From NCBI RefSeq assembly GCF_002777825.1, contig NZ_MEIR01000080.1, positions 62,001 to 126,000 of the forward strand: DNA of 64,000 nucleotides, given 5' to 3'. The stretch comes from Snodgrassella alvi. Lineage in GTDB: Bacteria > Pseudomonadota > Gammaproteobacteria > Burkholderiales > Neisseriaceae. Within the stretch, counting starts at the first letter, position 1, and each line of letters opens with the position of its first letter. A model generated the notes under the pieces. It had not been told where the DNA came from, did no database searches, and saw only the letters and a program-made list of their open reading frames with translations. Of this stretch, positions 10,176-20,171 are shown one piece after another. Both the position numbers and the translations under genes were made by a program.

Positions 10176-12029
10176 TTAAGCCTTACTTTTACTGGTAGTG
10201 GCGTTATCAGCAATCCAGATATGGCCAATGGACAGCATTTTCAGTTTACGTTTGCGGCCGTACCACAAATTAACAATGGCACGTGAAACCACTACGGATG
10301 AGTACATGGAAGTGAGAATACCCAGACAGTGCACCACGGCAAATCCACGAATAGGACCAGAACCGAATATCAGTAATGCCAGACCTGCAATCAGTGAGGT
10401 GATATTTGAATCCACAATGGTATGCCATGCGTGGTCATAACCAGCATTAATTGACATCTGTGGTGTATTGCCATGGCGTAACTCCTCGCGGATACGCTCG
10501 TTAATCAATACGTTCGAGTCAATAGCCATACCTAGTGTAAGGGCAATGGCAGCAATACCAGGAAGTGTCAGGGTAGCCTGCATGGCAGACAGAATGGCAA
10601 TCAGAAACAGTAGATTGCATGACAGGGCAACTACCGAGAATACGCCAAACAGCCGGTAGTAAAGCATCATGAATATGGCTACTACCACAAAACCCCATAG
10701 GGTCGAATGGAAGCCTTTGCTGATGTTTTCTTTACCCAGTGATGGACCAATGGTGCGTTCTTCAATAATTTTCATTGGTGCTGCCAGAGAGCCGGCACGC
10801 AGTAGTAAGGCGGTATCATTGGCTTCAGCGATATTCATATTGCCAGAAATGATGGTTTTGCCACCCGGAATCGGTTCGTTGATTACTGGTGCTGTAATAA
10901 CTTCTGCTTTGCCCTGATCGATAAGTACCATGGCCATACGCTTGCCAACATTGTTGCGGGTAAGGTCGGCAAAGATGCTGGCACCAGTACTATCAAAGTT
11001 TACGCTTACACCTGGTTGCCCACGATCGTTGAAGCTGGCCTGTGCATCATTGATGTTATCACCAGTAAGCTCAACCTGTTTGCTGACCAGTGTTGGGGCA
11101 CCATTACCCGAAGATGGCAGCAGTTCAAAGCCGTCTGGAGTATGTCCCTGCAATGCTTGCTGGTACTGAATCGGGTTATCACTAACCATACGCACTTGCA
11201 GGGTGGCCGTACGGCCTATAATGTCTTTAGCTTTAGCTGTATCCTGAACACCTGGCAGTTGTACCACAATCCGGTTTGGTCCTGCCTGCTGAATAACAGG
11301 TTCTGCTACGCCCAGTTCATTAACGCGGTTATGCAGGGTATTGATATTCTGTGTTACTGCATCAGTACGAATTCTCGCCAGAGCAGTATCACTCAGGCTT
11401 ACAATCAGGCGGTCACCATTCTGGGTAAGTGTAGCATCGTTAAGATATTTTTTTAATCCAGATATGGCTGTAGTGGCATCAGTAGCAGACTGGAATGGTA
11501 CTACCAGTGTTTGTCCGTTTTTAACAATATTGCCACTGCGAATTTGTAATTTGCGCAGCTGGCGACGAATATCACCGGCATAACTGTCGAGCGTTTTGTC
11601 TACAGCTGAATTCATATCAACCTGCATGGTGAAATGCACACCGCCGCGTAAGTCCAAACCCAGAAACATAGGCTTGGCGTGAATTTTTTCCATCCATTCC
11701 GGAGTATTGGCCAGCAGGTTTAATGCCACGATATAGCCGTCGCCAAATTTGGCAGCAATGGCATCACGTGCTTTGAGTTGGGTCTCCGTATCGCTAAAAC
11801 GCACTTTCAGGCTGCCATCGGTGATGAACATACCCTGATGCTGGATATGAGCAGCAGTCAATGCCTGTTTTACCGTATTTTCGGTTTGCTCATTTATAGT
11901 AATGGCCTGACGGTTGGTAGAGATTTGGACTGCCGGTATCTCGCCAAAAAGGTTGGGAATGGTATATAACAGCCCCAGTATGATTGAAACGATGATAAGC
12001 AGGTATTTCCACAAAGGATAACGATTCAT
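10176..12029 (-). CDS. secD: Protein translocase subunit SecD
   Basis: Membrane subunit of the SecDF translocation motor. It has 617 residues. The N-terminal helix is followed by the P1 head domain region, the hallmark LGLDLRGGVHFTMQVD block at about 125-140, and the C-terminal RND half with ALTLGMAIDSNVLINERIREELR. It follows yajC with a roughly 90-base gap and precedes secF by six bases. An AAGG-type ribosome site lies upstream of the ATG. Confidence 0.98.
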   Translation of the reverse strand: MNRYPLWKYLLIIVSIILGLLYTIPNLFGEIPAVQISTNRQAITINEQTENTVKQALTAAHIQHQGMFITDGSLKVRFSDTETQLKARDAIAAKFGDGYIVALNLLANTPEWMEKIHAKPMFLGLDLRGGVHFTMQVDMNSAVDKTLDSYAGDIRRQLRKLQIRSGNIVKNGQTLVVPFQSATDATTAISGLKKYLNDATLTQNGDRLIVSLSDTALARIRTDAVTQNINTLHNRVNELGVAEPVIQQAGPNRIVVQLPGVQDTAKAKDIIGRTATLQVRMVSDNPIQYQQALQGHTPDGFELLPSSGNGAPTLVSKQVELTGDNINDAQASFNDRGQPGVSVNFDSTGASIFADLTRNNVGKRMAMVLIDQGKAEVITAPVINEPIPGGKTIISGNMNIAEANDTALLLRAGSLAAPMKIIEERTIGPSLGKENISKGFHSTLWGFVVVAIFMMLYYRLFGVFSVVALSCNLLFLIAILSAMQATLTLPGIAAIALTLGMAIDSNVLINERIREELRHGNTPQMSINAGYDHAWHTIVDSNITSLIAGLALLIFGSGPIRGFAVVHCLGILTSMYSSVVVSRAIVNLWYGRKRKLKMLSIGHIWIADNATTSKSKA

Positions 12030-12118
12030 ATTTGCTGCCTTGCTTGCAGACTGCTGTTTTACAATTCAGGTAAAGAAAACAAAGGCCGCAACTACATAGC
12101 TGCGGCAGGGAAACAGAT

Positions 12119-12418
12119 TTATTCTGGTACTTTGCCACTGATGGCATTGCGTTCAAATTCAACTTCTACTTTAGGGGCAATTTCCAGAGTGAAGTATTGT
12201 TCATTAACTTTGGTAATTTTGCCGACAATACCAGCCAGAGTGATCACTTTATCGCCTTTTTTCAATTCAGTTAGCATCTGCTGATGTTTTTTATGCTTGC
12301 TTTGCTGCGGGCGGATTATGAGAAAATAAAATACAACAAGTATTAATAAAAGTGGTAAAAATTGCATGAGGCCACTCTGAGAACCGACAGTGTTGGCAGC
12401 ATAAGCAAAATCAATCAT
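12119..12418 (-). CDS. yajC: Preprotein translocase subunit YajC
   Basis: Small single-pass inner-membrane protein that associates with SecDF. It has 99 residues: one transmembrane segment at about 18-37 (LMQFLPLLLILVVFYFLIIRPQ), then the conserved RPQQSKHKKHQQML and LKKGDKVITLAGIVGKI. A GGAG ribosome site precedes the ATG. It is the first gene of the yajC-secD-secF operon. Confidence 0.96.
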   Translation of the reverse strand: MIDFAYAANTVGSQSGLMQFLPLLLILVVFYFLIIRPQQSKHKKHQQMLTELKKGDKVITLAGIVGKITKVNEQYFTLEIAPKVEVEFERNAISGKVPE

Positions 12419-12544
12419 GGGGTTTACTCCGTGTGATTCAGGTAAATAACGCTATTAAACTAGCCATTGTAATCGGCAATGATAATTTTATCCAGTTTTG
12501 CGCAGCACTATCGGTAAATAAATAGCCTCAGGCTATAATGATTG

Positions 12545-13219
12545 CTATAGCAAATTTAATTCTGCCATTGAGGTTGTCTTTTCGGCAGTGATGATGAAAT
12601 GATCCAGTAAGCGTATTTCCAATAGGCTTAGTGCTGCTTTTATCTGTCTGGTAAACTCGATATCACTTGTAGAAGGCATAGTGGATTGTCCTGGATGATT
12701 ATGCGCCAGAATGATTGACGCTGCGCAATGATTTAAAGCCACTGCGGCAACTTCGCGGGTGTACACTTTGGCTTCATTGATAGTGCCACGTGCCAGTTCT
12801 ATGGTATGCATTAGTTCATTGCGCTGATTCAGCAGCAATGCTATGCATACTTCCACTTTTTCATGGCCTATGTGCAGCCGCAGGAAATCTGCTACGGCTT
12901 TGGGTTGGGTAAAAACAGGACGGCGTTGGATTTCTTCTGCCAGCATACGCCGGCTAATTTCGCGAATAACGGCAAATTGGGTATAACTGGCCACACCCAT
13001 GCCGCGATGCTGACAAAGCTGCTGGCAATCAGCTTCAAGTAAGGCACGCAAGCTACCCATTTTTGAGATAAGCTCACGTGCAAGGTCTACAGCACTCATG
13101 CCACGTGTTCCAGTACGCAGCAAAATGGCGAGTAACTCAGTATCGCTTAAGGCGGTAGCACCCAGTCTGAGAAGCTTTTCCCTTGGGCGATCGTGCTGCG
13201 GCCAGTGCTTGATACTCAT
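12545..13219 (-). CDS. radC: RadC-family JAB1/MPN domain protein
   Basis: RadC homologue: an N-terminal helix-hairpin-helix-like region (RPREKLLRLGATALSDTELLAILLRTGT) and a C-terminal JAMM-type metalloprotease-like domain with the zinc-ligand pattern LAHNHPGQSTMPSTSD. The original link to DNA repair in E. coli has been withdrawn, so the function is uncertain. I place the start at the ATG at 13219, just before the conserved WPQHDRPREKLL block. In-frame alternatives extend 11 residues upstream, and none has a good ribosome site. Confidence 0.94.
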   Translation of the reverse strand: MSIKHWPQHDRPREKLLRLGATALSDTELLAILLRTGTRGMSAVDLARELISKMGSLRALLEADCQQLCQHRGMGVASYTQFAVIREISRRMLAEEIQRRPVFTQPKAVADFLRLHIGHEKVEVCIALLLNQRNELMHTIELARGTINEAKVYTREVAAVALNHCAASIILAHNHPGQSTMPSTSDIEFTRQIKAALSLLEIRLLDHFIITAEKTTSMAELNLL

Positions 13220-13339
13220 TATTACGTTTATGTCATTTAAAGACATAATCATAATATAACTTTGTAATAAAATAAATTGGTTTTTACTTAGCTTTCTCGC
13301 TTCACCATCTGTTTTAAATTTAGATTACATGAAAGAAAT

Positions 13340-14827
13340 CTATTCTGTTTTGCTATGGTAGCGTTCATACGCGTGTTTAAAATGAGTGTGCACTATTTCG
13401 TTTGGTTTTTTATCGCATAAGCTAAAAATCACAATGGCGATGGAGGCAAACAGAAAACCAGGAATAAGTGAATACAGATGAAACCAGTTAAAATTGATCC
13501 ACAGTAATACTGTTACAGTACCGGTTATCATACCGGCTAGTGCACCATTACGTGTCATGCGTGACCAGAATACCGAGAAAATAATAATTGGACCAAATGC
13601 TGCACCGAAACCAGCCCAAGCATGGCTCACCAAATCCAGAACGCTATTATTTGGATTAATCGCTAATAAGATAGCAATCACCGATATTAATAACACCATG
13701 ATCCGTCCAATCCAGACAAGCTCTCTTTGTTTGGCTTGAGGTCTGAAAAAAGCGCGATAAAAATCTTCTGTTAAAGCACTTGAACAGACTAATAATTGGC
13801 AACTTAAAGTGCTCATCACAGCAGCTAGAATTGCTGCCAGTACAATACCTGCAATCCACTGATTAAATAGTAATTTTGACAGCTCTATAAAAATGCGTTC
13901 GTGTTTGCCATTATTAACCAGATAGGCCAGTTCAGGATGATTGGCAAAAAACGCTATTCCAAAAAAACCTACAGTAATAGCACCGGCCAAGCATAAAATC
14001 ATCCATGTCATACTAATGCGACGTGCATTTTTCATCACTTGATGTGAATCTGCAGCCATAAATCTGGCTAGAATATGCGGTTGTCCAAAATAACCTAATC
14101 CCCAACCAAGCAATGAGATTATTGCAATAACATCCACATGAGCAAAAAGGTTTGTATAATCTGGATTGAGGGACTTGATATAAATTATGGCGTCCGAAAA
14201 GCCACCAGCATTTATCATTACCATGATAGGCGTTAAAATCAGGGCAAACATCATCAAACTGGCCTGAATGGTATCTGTCCAGCTAACAGCTAAAAAGCCA
14301 CCAATAAATGTATAAGTAATGGTTGCACCGGCACCGGCTAACATAGCCCAGCCATAACTCATACCAAAGGTGCTTTCAAATAATTTAGCACCAGCAACTA
14401 CCCCTGATGCACAATAAATAGTAAAAAAGATAAGAATGATAACTGCTGAAATGATGCGCAGTAACGAGCTGTTGTCATCGAAACGGTGAGCAAAATAGTC
14501 TGGTAAAGTTAATGAATTATGATTGATTTCAGTAAAAACACGTAATCGACCGGCAATCAATAACCAGTTTAAATAAGCACCAGTTATCAAACCGATGGCA
14601 ATCCAGCTTTGTGAAATACCAAACAAAAATACAGCACCCGGTAGTCCCATGAGCAGCCAGCCACTCATATCAGAGGCTCCAGCAGAAAGTGCGGTTACCA
14701 TACTACCAATACGACGCCCACCCAAAATATAATCACCAAAATTTTGCGTTGATCGATACGCAAAAAAACCGATTACAATCATTCCTAAAATGTACACAGC
14801 AAAGGTGACAATCATTGGTAAGGACAT
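13340..14827 (-). CDS. putP: Sodium/proline symporter PutP
   Basis: Sodium:solute symporter of the SSS family. It has 495 residues and about 13 hydrophobic segments. The N-terminal GGRRIGSMVTALSAGASDMSGWLLMGLPG block is the PutP signature including sodium- and proline-site residues, and FNQWIAGIVLAAILAAVMSTLSCQLLVCSSALTED is the conserved helix 8-9 region. It probably imports proline as carbon or nitrogen source or osmoprotectant. No putA is adjacent. Confidence 0.95.
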   Translation of the reverse strand: MSLPMIVTFAVYILGMIVIGFFAYRSTQNFGDYILGGRRIGSMVTALSAGASDMSGWLLMGLPGAVFLFGISQSWIAIGLITGAYLNWLLIAGRLRVFTEINHNSLTLPDYFAHRFDDNSSLLRIISAVIILIFFTIYCASGVVAGAKLFESTFGMSYGWAMLAGAGATITYTFIGGFLAVSWTDTIQASLMMFALILTPIMVMINAGGFSDAIIYIKSLNPDYTNLFAHVDVIAIISLLGWGLGYFGQPHILARFMAADSHQVMKNARRISMTWMILCLAGAITVGFFGIAFFANHPELAYLVNNGKHERIFIELSKLLFNQWIAGIVLAAILAAVMSTLSCQLLVCSSALTEDFYRAFFRPQAKQRELVWIGRIMVLLISVIAILLAINPNNSVLDLVSHAWAGFGAAFGPIIIFSVFWSRMTRNGALAGMITGTVTVLLWINFNWFHLYSLIPGFLFASIAIVIFSLCDKKPNEIVHTHFKHAYERYHSKTE

Positions 14828-15172
14828 ATCTAAGAAAAACCCTGTTTATGAAATTAGAAAAATAGTGGGCTAGTTTTATCACAAAAGCATCATGTCAGAA
14901 AGCAGGCGATTTATTAGAATCAATCCACTCTTCATTAGCTAAGCCGATAAAGATTCAAATAGAACAAAGTGATATGGGTTACTGCTTCAATAAGCATCTG
15001 CACGTATGAATCTCGATAAAAGCCAAATTTAGCCAGCATATAATCAATATATAAAGTATATAATATTTTATATATATACTGATTATAATTATTGTGTGAA
15101 ACGGGCAACTCGAATTCAAATATGGGAAGATTAAAAGTTTATATTCAAAATATCCAATGACTAAGCCTATAT

Positions 15173-15614
15173 GTGAAATCCACATTTGCACTACTTACTG
15201 CTACAGCATTTTCGGTTCAAGCCACAAATGTAAATGTTAATAAAACCACTAAACTACTATTATGACTGCCAACCCGTTGAACGAATTTTAGCGTTAGAAT
15301 GGGTAAGTTCCAAAGTTATATTTGCACAATAGGGTTTTATCCTGAAAAACTTTGCATCATTAATTCAGCAACTCAATGTTGAGAGAAAAACTGAAATATT
15401 GTTTCAAATGTCGATTTTAGTTGGCCAATACCATTATGCGCATGCTAGAAGTCGAGTGTTATTCTGCCCGAAATAAGGTTATATAGAAACGTAAAAAGCG
15501 CAATATAAGGTTTTCTACTATATCTAAAGCTAATGTAAAATCAAAATACCACAAATTGATTTTACTGAATCAATTGATGAGTCGATAAAATGGCTTATTA
15601 GTGATAATTTTTAA
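15173..15614 (+). pseudogene. Decayed remnants of a secreted protein gene and possibly a second gene
   Basis: A GTG at 15173 opens a plausible signal peptide (VKSTFALLTATAFSVQA, AxA-like cleavage) that stops at 15263. One base shift leads into YDCQPVERILALEWVSSK, ended by TAG at 15330. The same frame then stays open for 47 codons to 15474. A further frame ends with IDFTESIDESIKWLISDNF and a stop at 15612. The pieces look like eroded coding sequence, but I cannot assign a family. The rest of the 1-kb gap (14828-15847) shows nothing I can call except the radA promoter. Confidence 0.4.
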
Positions 15615-15693
15615 GTAGGTGCGTTATGTTTTTAATCCCATGTTTATTGTATTTAAAACGTCCTGTTTGAAAGATAGCTTGTATCAATATTCA

Positions 15694-15722
15694 TTGACAA
15701 TAAATGGGTTATTAAATATTAA
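15694..15722 (+). promoter_or_regulatory. Candidate radA promoter
   Basis: TTGACA (15694-15699), a 17-base spacer and TATTAA (15717-15722) lie about 125 bases before the radA start. Confidence 0.5.
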
Positions 15723-15847
15723 TCATTGGCTTTGTAAACATAAAAAGCTAGCTTAGCAACGCCAGACTGGCAAACATTTGAAGCAGTGTAGGCAATACCA
15801 TACTTCGTTTTTGCCAAATTTAGAGAAAATTTTGTTGGAAAGGTTTC

Positions 15848-17221
15848 ATGGTAAAACAAAAAACTCAGTTTCAATGTCGCAGTTGTGGCGGTAATTCACC
15901 TAAATGGCAGGGGCGTTGCCCACATTGTGGCGAATGGAATACGCTAGAGGAAACAACAGTTTTACCCACAGCCGCGGCCAATAGCCGCTTTCAGTCATGG
16001 GCAGCCGGTCAAACGCAGGTACAGTTACTGGCCGACGTGAGTGCAGTTGAAGTACAGCGCACTGCTACCGGTATGGGGGAGCTGGATAGGGTGCTTGGAG
16101 GCGGGCTGGTAGAAGGTGCAGTTATCCTGCTAGGCGGAGACCCAGGCATTGGTAAATCCACTCTACTGCTGCAAACAATAGCTCAGATGGCAGAAACAGA
16201 ATCGGTATTGTATGTTTCTGGTGAGGAATCGGCACAGCAGGTAGCGTTGCGTGCGCAGCGCTTGGGTGTGCAGGCAGACAGAGTGCATTTGCTGGCAGAA
16301 ATCAGGATTGAAGCGATTAGTGTAGCTATTGCGCGGCAGCATCCAAGAGTAGTGGTGATTGATTCGATTCAAACCATGTATTCAGACAGTATTACTTCTG
16401 CACCCGGCTCAGTATCACAAGTACGCGAATGTGCTGCCCAGTTAACCCGCCTGGCCAAACAGCAGGGCATCAGTATGTTACTGGTTGGACATGTAACTAA
16501 AGACGGAGCGATTGCCGGACCACGCGTGCTGGAGCATATGGTAGATACAGTGTTGTATTTTGAAGGGGAAACCCACTCAAATTACCGTATGATTCGGGCA
16601 ATTAAAAACCGTTTTGGCGCTGCCAATGAGCTGGGTGTTTTTGCGATGACGGAAAAAGGGCTAAAAGGGGTGTCTAATCCCTCGGCACTGTTTTTATCCA
16701 GCTACCGTGATGATGTACCTGGCTCCTGCGTGCTGGTAACACAGGAAGGTTCGCGTCCGCTACTGGTAGAAATTCAGGCATTGGTTGATGATGCACATGG
16801 CTTTGCGCCCAAGCGATTAACTGTGGGACTGGCACAGGAACGTTTGGCCATGTTGCTGGCTGTGCTGAACCGCCATGCTGGTATTGCCTGCTACGATCAG
16901 GATGTATTTCTGAATGCCGTCGGTGGTGTAAAGATTACAGAGCCGGCTGCCGATTTGGCTGTTATTCTGGCCATGTTGTCCAGTTATCGTAACCGCCCCT
17001 TGCCGGAAAAGCTGATTGTATTTGGTGAGGTTGGTTTATCTGGTGAGATTCGCCCCGTACCACGCGGACAGGAACGGCTACGCGAGGCAGAAAAGCTCGG
17101 ATTCACGCATGCCATTGTTCCGGCGGCCAACTGTCCGAAACGGGTAGCTGATTTTCCTGGTTTAACTATTATCGGGGTAAATTCAGTTCAGGAAGGTGTA
17201 GACGCTACCCGCCGCGAGTAA
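15848..17221 (+). CDS. radA: DNA repair protein RadA/Sms
   Basis: RecA-related branch-migration ATPase of homologous recombination and natural transformation. The 457-residue protein has the N-terminal four-cysteine zinc finger (Cys10, 13, 24, 27), the Walker A GGDPGIGKST at 96-105, the RadA-specific KNRFG motif at 253-257, and a C-terminal Lon-like domain with GGVKITEPAADLAV and GEVGLSGEIRPV. All catalytic elements look intact. It follows a gene-free stretch with a candidate promoter. Confidence 0.98.
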   Translation: MVKQKTQFQCRSCGGNSPKWQGRCPHCGEWNTLEETTVLPTAAANSRFQSWAAGQTQVQLLADVSAVEVQRTATGMGELDRVLGGGLVEGAVILLGGDPGIGKSTLLLQTIAQMAETESVLYVSGEESAQQVALRAQRLGVQADRVHLLAEIRIEAISVAIARQHPRVVVIDSIQTMYSDSITSAPGSVSQVRECAAQLTRLAKQQGISMLLVGHVTKDGAIAGPRVLEHMVDTVLYFEGETHSNYRMIRAIKNRFGAANELGVFAMTEKGLKGVSNPSALFLSSYRDDVPGSCVLVTQEGSRPLLVEIQALVDDAHGFAPKRLTVGLAQERLAMLLAVLNRHAGIACYDQDVFLNAVGGVKITEPAADLAVILAMLSSYRNRPLPEKLIVFGEVGLSGEIRPVPRGQERLREAEKLGFTHAIVPAANCPKRVADFPGLTIIGVNSVQEGVDATRRE

Positions 17222-17317
17222 TTTTATATTTGCCTGAACCTAATTAAAAGGATAGGCTTAAACCAGTAGTATTGCTTTTTGTGCTATTGCCTAATATAAA
17301 ATTCTGGAGATGAAGAT

Positions 17318-17620
17318 ATGTCACAACCAATTAAACTAGTTGCCATGATGGACCTGAAAACCGATGCATGGCCAAATATTGCGGCAGCAGTTGAGCAGTG
17401 TGTGACTCTGTCACGTCAAGAACCAGGCAATATGTCTTATACAGTTAACAAGGACTTGGATAAGGCTGATCGCATTGTATTTATAGAATGCTGGGCTAAT
17501 GAAGCTGCGATTGATGAGCATAACAGTACCGCCCATTTTCAAAATCTGATTAAAACTGTTGAGCCATATTTGCGTGAACCTATGCAATTATTGAAATTAA
17601 GTGAAATTACTACCTTTTAA
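17318..17620 (+). CDS. Antibiotic biosynthesis monooxygenase (ABM) domain protein
   Basis: A 100-residue single-domain protein of the dimeric ferredoxin-like ABM fold. The family pattern is seen in VEQCVTLSRQEPGNMSYTVNKD, IVFIECWANEAAIDEHNSTAHFQNL and a C-terminal beta strand. Such proteins include quinol and heme monooxygenases, but the substrate cannot be told from sequence. It follows radA by about 95 bases and precedes a FAH-family gene, suggesting a small aromatic- or keto-acid context, though the genes are widely spaced. Confidence 0.85.
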   Translation: MSQPIKLVAMMDLKTDAWPNIAAAVEQCVTLSRQEPGNMSYTVNKDLDKADRIVFIECWANEAAIDEHNSTAHFQNLIKTVEPYLREPMQLLKLSEITTF

Positions 17621-17764
17621 GCCAGCCAAATCTGTATTCTGCCCGGTAATCAGGGATAATACGGGTAGAATTTTAATTTTAACAAACTGTTTTTGTTGGA
17701 TTAATTAATTGATTTTTCTCTTACAGTAGTTAATATTCAGGCTTAAACTATATTTTGGTAACAT

Positions 17765-18418
17765 ATGATGAAAACCATTCAAATTGAAGGACAGCAAGTT
17801 GCTTTAGGCAATATTTTTTGTATTGGACGAAATTATTCAGAACATGTGAAAGAATTGCATAATGCCAAATCTGACGAACCGGTTGTATTTCTGAAACCAA
17901 CTTCTTCTCTGGCTCAGGCCGGCGACAATATAAGACTGCCGGCTTATAGCCGGGATGTACATCACGAGTGTGAACTGGTTATTTACATTAAAGAAGATGC
18001 TATTGATGTAGACGAAGACAAAGCACTTAACTATGTAGGCGGTTATGCCATTGGTTTGGACTTGACTGCGCGTGATGTACAGGCAGAACTAAAAGGTAAA
18101 GGGCTGCCATGGGAGAAGGCCAAAGGATTTCCTACTGCTGCCTGTGTTTCACACTTTATTGCCCCGGATAAGGTCAACGATATCCAGACGCAGGATTTTT
18201 GCCTGAAAGTTAATGGGGAAATACGACAGCAGGGCAATAGCCGCGACATGATGTTCTCCTGTCGGCAGATTATCAGTTATTTATCCCGTGTTTATGGTTT
18301 GCAGGCTGGTGATATTATTTATACCGGTACACCGGCAGGCGTTGCCGCAATTAAGTCTGGTGATGAGCTGGAGTTGATCTGGCCGGGAAAAATTATGCTT
18401 AAATTTCAGGTGGCATGA
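17765..18418 (+). CDS. Fumarylacetoacetate hydrolase family protein (YcgM/FAHD1-like acylpyruvase)
   Basis: Mg-dependent hydrolase or decarboxylase of the FAH superfamily. The 217 residues start close to the catalytic domain: GNIFCIGRNYSEHVKEL, VVFLKPTSSL, VHHECELVIYI with the acidic metal ligands, GYAIGLDLTARDVQ, KGFPTAACVSHF and IIYTGTPAGVAAIKSGD. The short form resembles E. coli YcgM and mitochondrial FAHD1, which cleave acylpyruvates or oxaloacetate. Two ATG codons in tandem (17765 and 17768) are possible starts. An intrinsic terminator follows. Confidence 0.92.
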   Translation: MMKTIQIEGQQVALGNIFCIGRNYSEHVKELHNAKSDEPVVFLKPTSSLAQAGDNIRLPAYSRDVHHECELVIYIKEDAIDVDEDKALNYVGGYAIGLDLTARDVQAELKGKGLPWEKAKGFPTAACVSHFIAPDKVNDIQTQDFCLKVNGEIRQQGNSRDMMFSCRQIISYLSRVYGLQAGDIIYTGTPAGVAAIKSGDELELIWPGKIMLKFQVA

Positions 18419-18438
18419 ATTTATTCAGCCTGATTGAT

Positions 18439-18481
18439 AAACTTAAGCGCAATTTTTTTGATAAATTGCGCTTAAGTTTTT
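18439..18481 (+). terminator. Intrinsic terminator after the FAH-family gene
   Basis: A long stem, AACTTAAGCGCAATTT with AAATTGCGCTTAAGTT, is followed by a T-run. Confidence 0.92.
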
Positions 18482-18602
18482 CGGGACAGGATCGCTTATT
18501 AAATACTACCTGTCCGTAATCCACTGGTGCTGTACTGTGGAATTGACCTTAATCTTTACAGTACCGCTATAATAATGCGCTTTAAAAGCTGAAATCCTAT
18601 CC

Positions 18603-20078
18603 ATGTCATGTAGACCATTTTCAGTCCGATTGCCTTTATGGCTAATCCTGTATTTTATTTTGTGGACAGTATTACCATTTGTGCTTTCTGCCAGCTACCC
18701 GTTAGATGTGCCTGAAGGTATTTACTGGGGGCGTGAATGGCAATGGGGATATTATAAGCATCCACCACTTTCAAGCTGGATACTGTATTCTTTCTATCAT
18801 ATTTTCGGATACATCGGCCCGTATATTCTGAGCCAATGTACTATTGCGCTGAGTTTGTGGCTGGCTTATCTGTTTGGACGACGCCTGATGAATCCGAGCA
18901 GGGCATTTGTAGGTGCTCTGTTTTTATTGGCTATCTTTTACTATACGTGGCCTTCACTGGAGTTCAATCATAATATAGCGCAAATGCCAGTATGGCTTGG
19001 CTTAGTATACGTATTTTATCTGGCTATCCGAGAAAATCGCTGGCGATACTGGTTGCTGTTTGGTTTGCTGGCTGGCGCTGGCATGCTAGTGAAATATACT
19101 GTTGCCGTGCTGATTATTACCATGGTACTGTATTCACTGTGCACACCATATCGCCGCTTATGGTTAACAGCAAAACCGTGGCTGGCGATACTGATAGCCT
19201 TACTGGTTTTTGCTCCGAATGTGTACTGGCTGATGCAGCATAACTGGTTACCATTGACCTATGCTTCTGCACGTTCTGCCGAAGACGCCAGCCGCAATGG
19301 TCATTTGGCTGCTTTGGGTTATCTGGGAACACAGTTAATCAATCATCTGCCCCTTTTACTGATTCTGCTTTTTACCCGTACACGTCTGAGCTTACGCACT
19401 CCCGTTCAGATATTGCATCGGTCTGCCTGGCATTTTCTGTTATGGATGGGACTGGTTCCTACATTGATACTGGCTTGTGCCGGACTGATTTTCGGACTTG
19501 GTTTGCGGGATATGTGGGGTATGCCGATGTGGGGGTTATCTGGACTGATAATAGTTGCTCTCATTCCTGAACAGATATTTACCAATAAACTTGATTCCTT
19601 GCTAAAAGGCACAGGCATCTGGGCATTAATTGTCACCATATTAATGGCTATTTATATAGAATTTGGTGCCCGTATACGCCACAAGCCTTCACGCATGGAC
19701 TGGCCACAGGTTGCACTGGCCACACAGGTTGATAAACAATGGCAAATGGTTTCTTCATGTAAACTGGACAGTGTGACTGGTTCAGATTGGGTAGTGCTAC
19801 TAGTTGCTTCCTATTCAAAATTTGCCCCATCTGTAATGGTATCGGGTGATGCTGCCTATTCACCCTGGATGAGCGATAATCGTTTGCAGCAGCATGGCAC
19901 ACTTGCATTATGGCCAGCCAACGAGCAGCCGCAAGTGCCATGGTTACAGCCTTTAGCTCAACAGCCTGATTTGATCATGAAACAGGGGGAATGGACAATC
20001 GCATGGAATAAACTGCCTGATCGTGAACCGCTTAAAGTAATCTGGCGGGCTTATATTCCAAAAAAATGTTTGAAATAA
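18603..20078 (+). CDS. Glycosyltransferase family 39 (ArnT/PMT-like) membrane protein
   Basis: Integral inner-membrane glycosyltransferase of the PMT_2/ArnT type that transfers a sugar from a polyprenyl-phosphate donor on the periplasmic face. The 491-residue protein has about ten hydrophobic segments in the first 350 residues and a soluble C-terminal domain. The first periplasmic loop carries the acidic motif expected of GT-C enzymes (LDVPEGIYWGREWQWGYYKHPPL). It heads a four-gene run with a GT2 transferase, a GtrA flippase-like protein and a YdjC deacetylase. That set matches Francisella FlmK-FlmF2-NaxD, pointing to lipid A amino-sugar decoration. The substrate is inference. Confidence 0.88.
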   Translation: MSCRPFSVRLPLWLILYFILWTVLPFVLSASYPLDVPEGIYWGREWQWGYYKHPPLSSWILYSFYHIFGYIGPYILSQCTIALSLWLAYLFGRRLMNPSRAFVGALFLLAIFYYTWPSLEFNHNIAQMPVWLGLVYVFYLAIRENRWRYWLLFGLLAGAGMLVKYTVAVLIITMVLYSLCTPYRRLWLTAKPWLAILIALLVFAPNVYWLMQHNWLPLTYASARSAEDASRNGHLAALGYLGTQLINHLPLLLILLFTRTRLSLRTPVQILHRSAWHFLLWMGLVPTLILACAGLIFGLGLRDMWGMPMWGLSGLIIVALIPEQIFTNKLDSLLKGTGIWALIVTILMAIYIEFGARIRHKPSRMDWPQVALATQVDKQWQMVSSCKLDSVTGSDWVVLLVASYSKFAPSVMVSGDAAYSPWMSDNRLQQHGTLALWPANEQPQVPWLQPLAQQPDLIMKQGEWTIAWNKLPDREPLKVIWRAYIPKKCLK

Positions 20079-20171
20079 CAATGTGTTTACTTATTGCAAA
20101 AATGAAATTGGGTATTATCTATAAAATACCTGAGTTATCTCAATCTGCCAGTCGTCTGTAAGGTAAATTAT

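Noticed and set aside
11016-11456. Open frame of 146 codons on the plus strand
   Set aside because: Antisense shadow of secD; the translation is unlike a protein family.
14979-15191. Open frame of 70 codons on the minus strand
   Set aside because: Extremely AT-rich, composed of Ile/Tyr runs, with no ribosome site and no family similarity.
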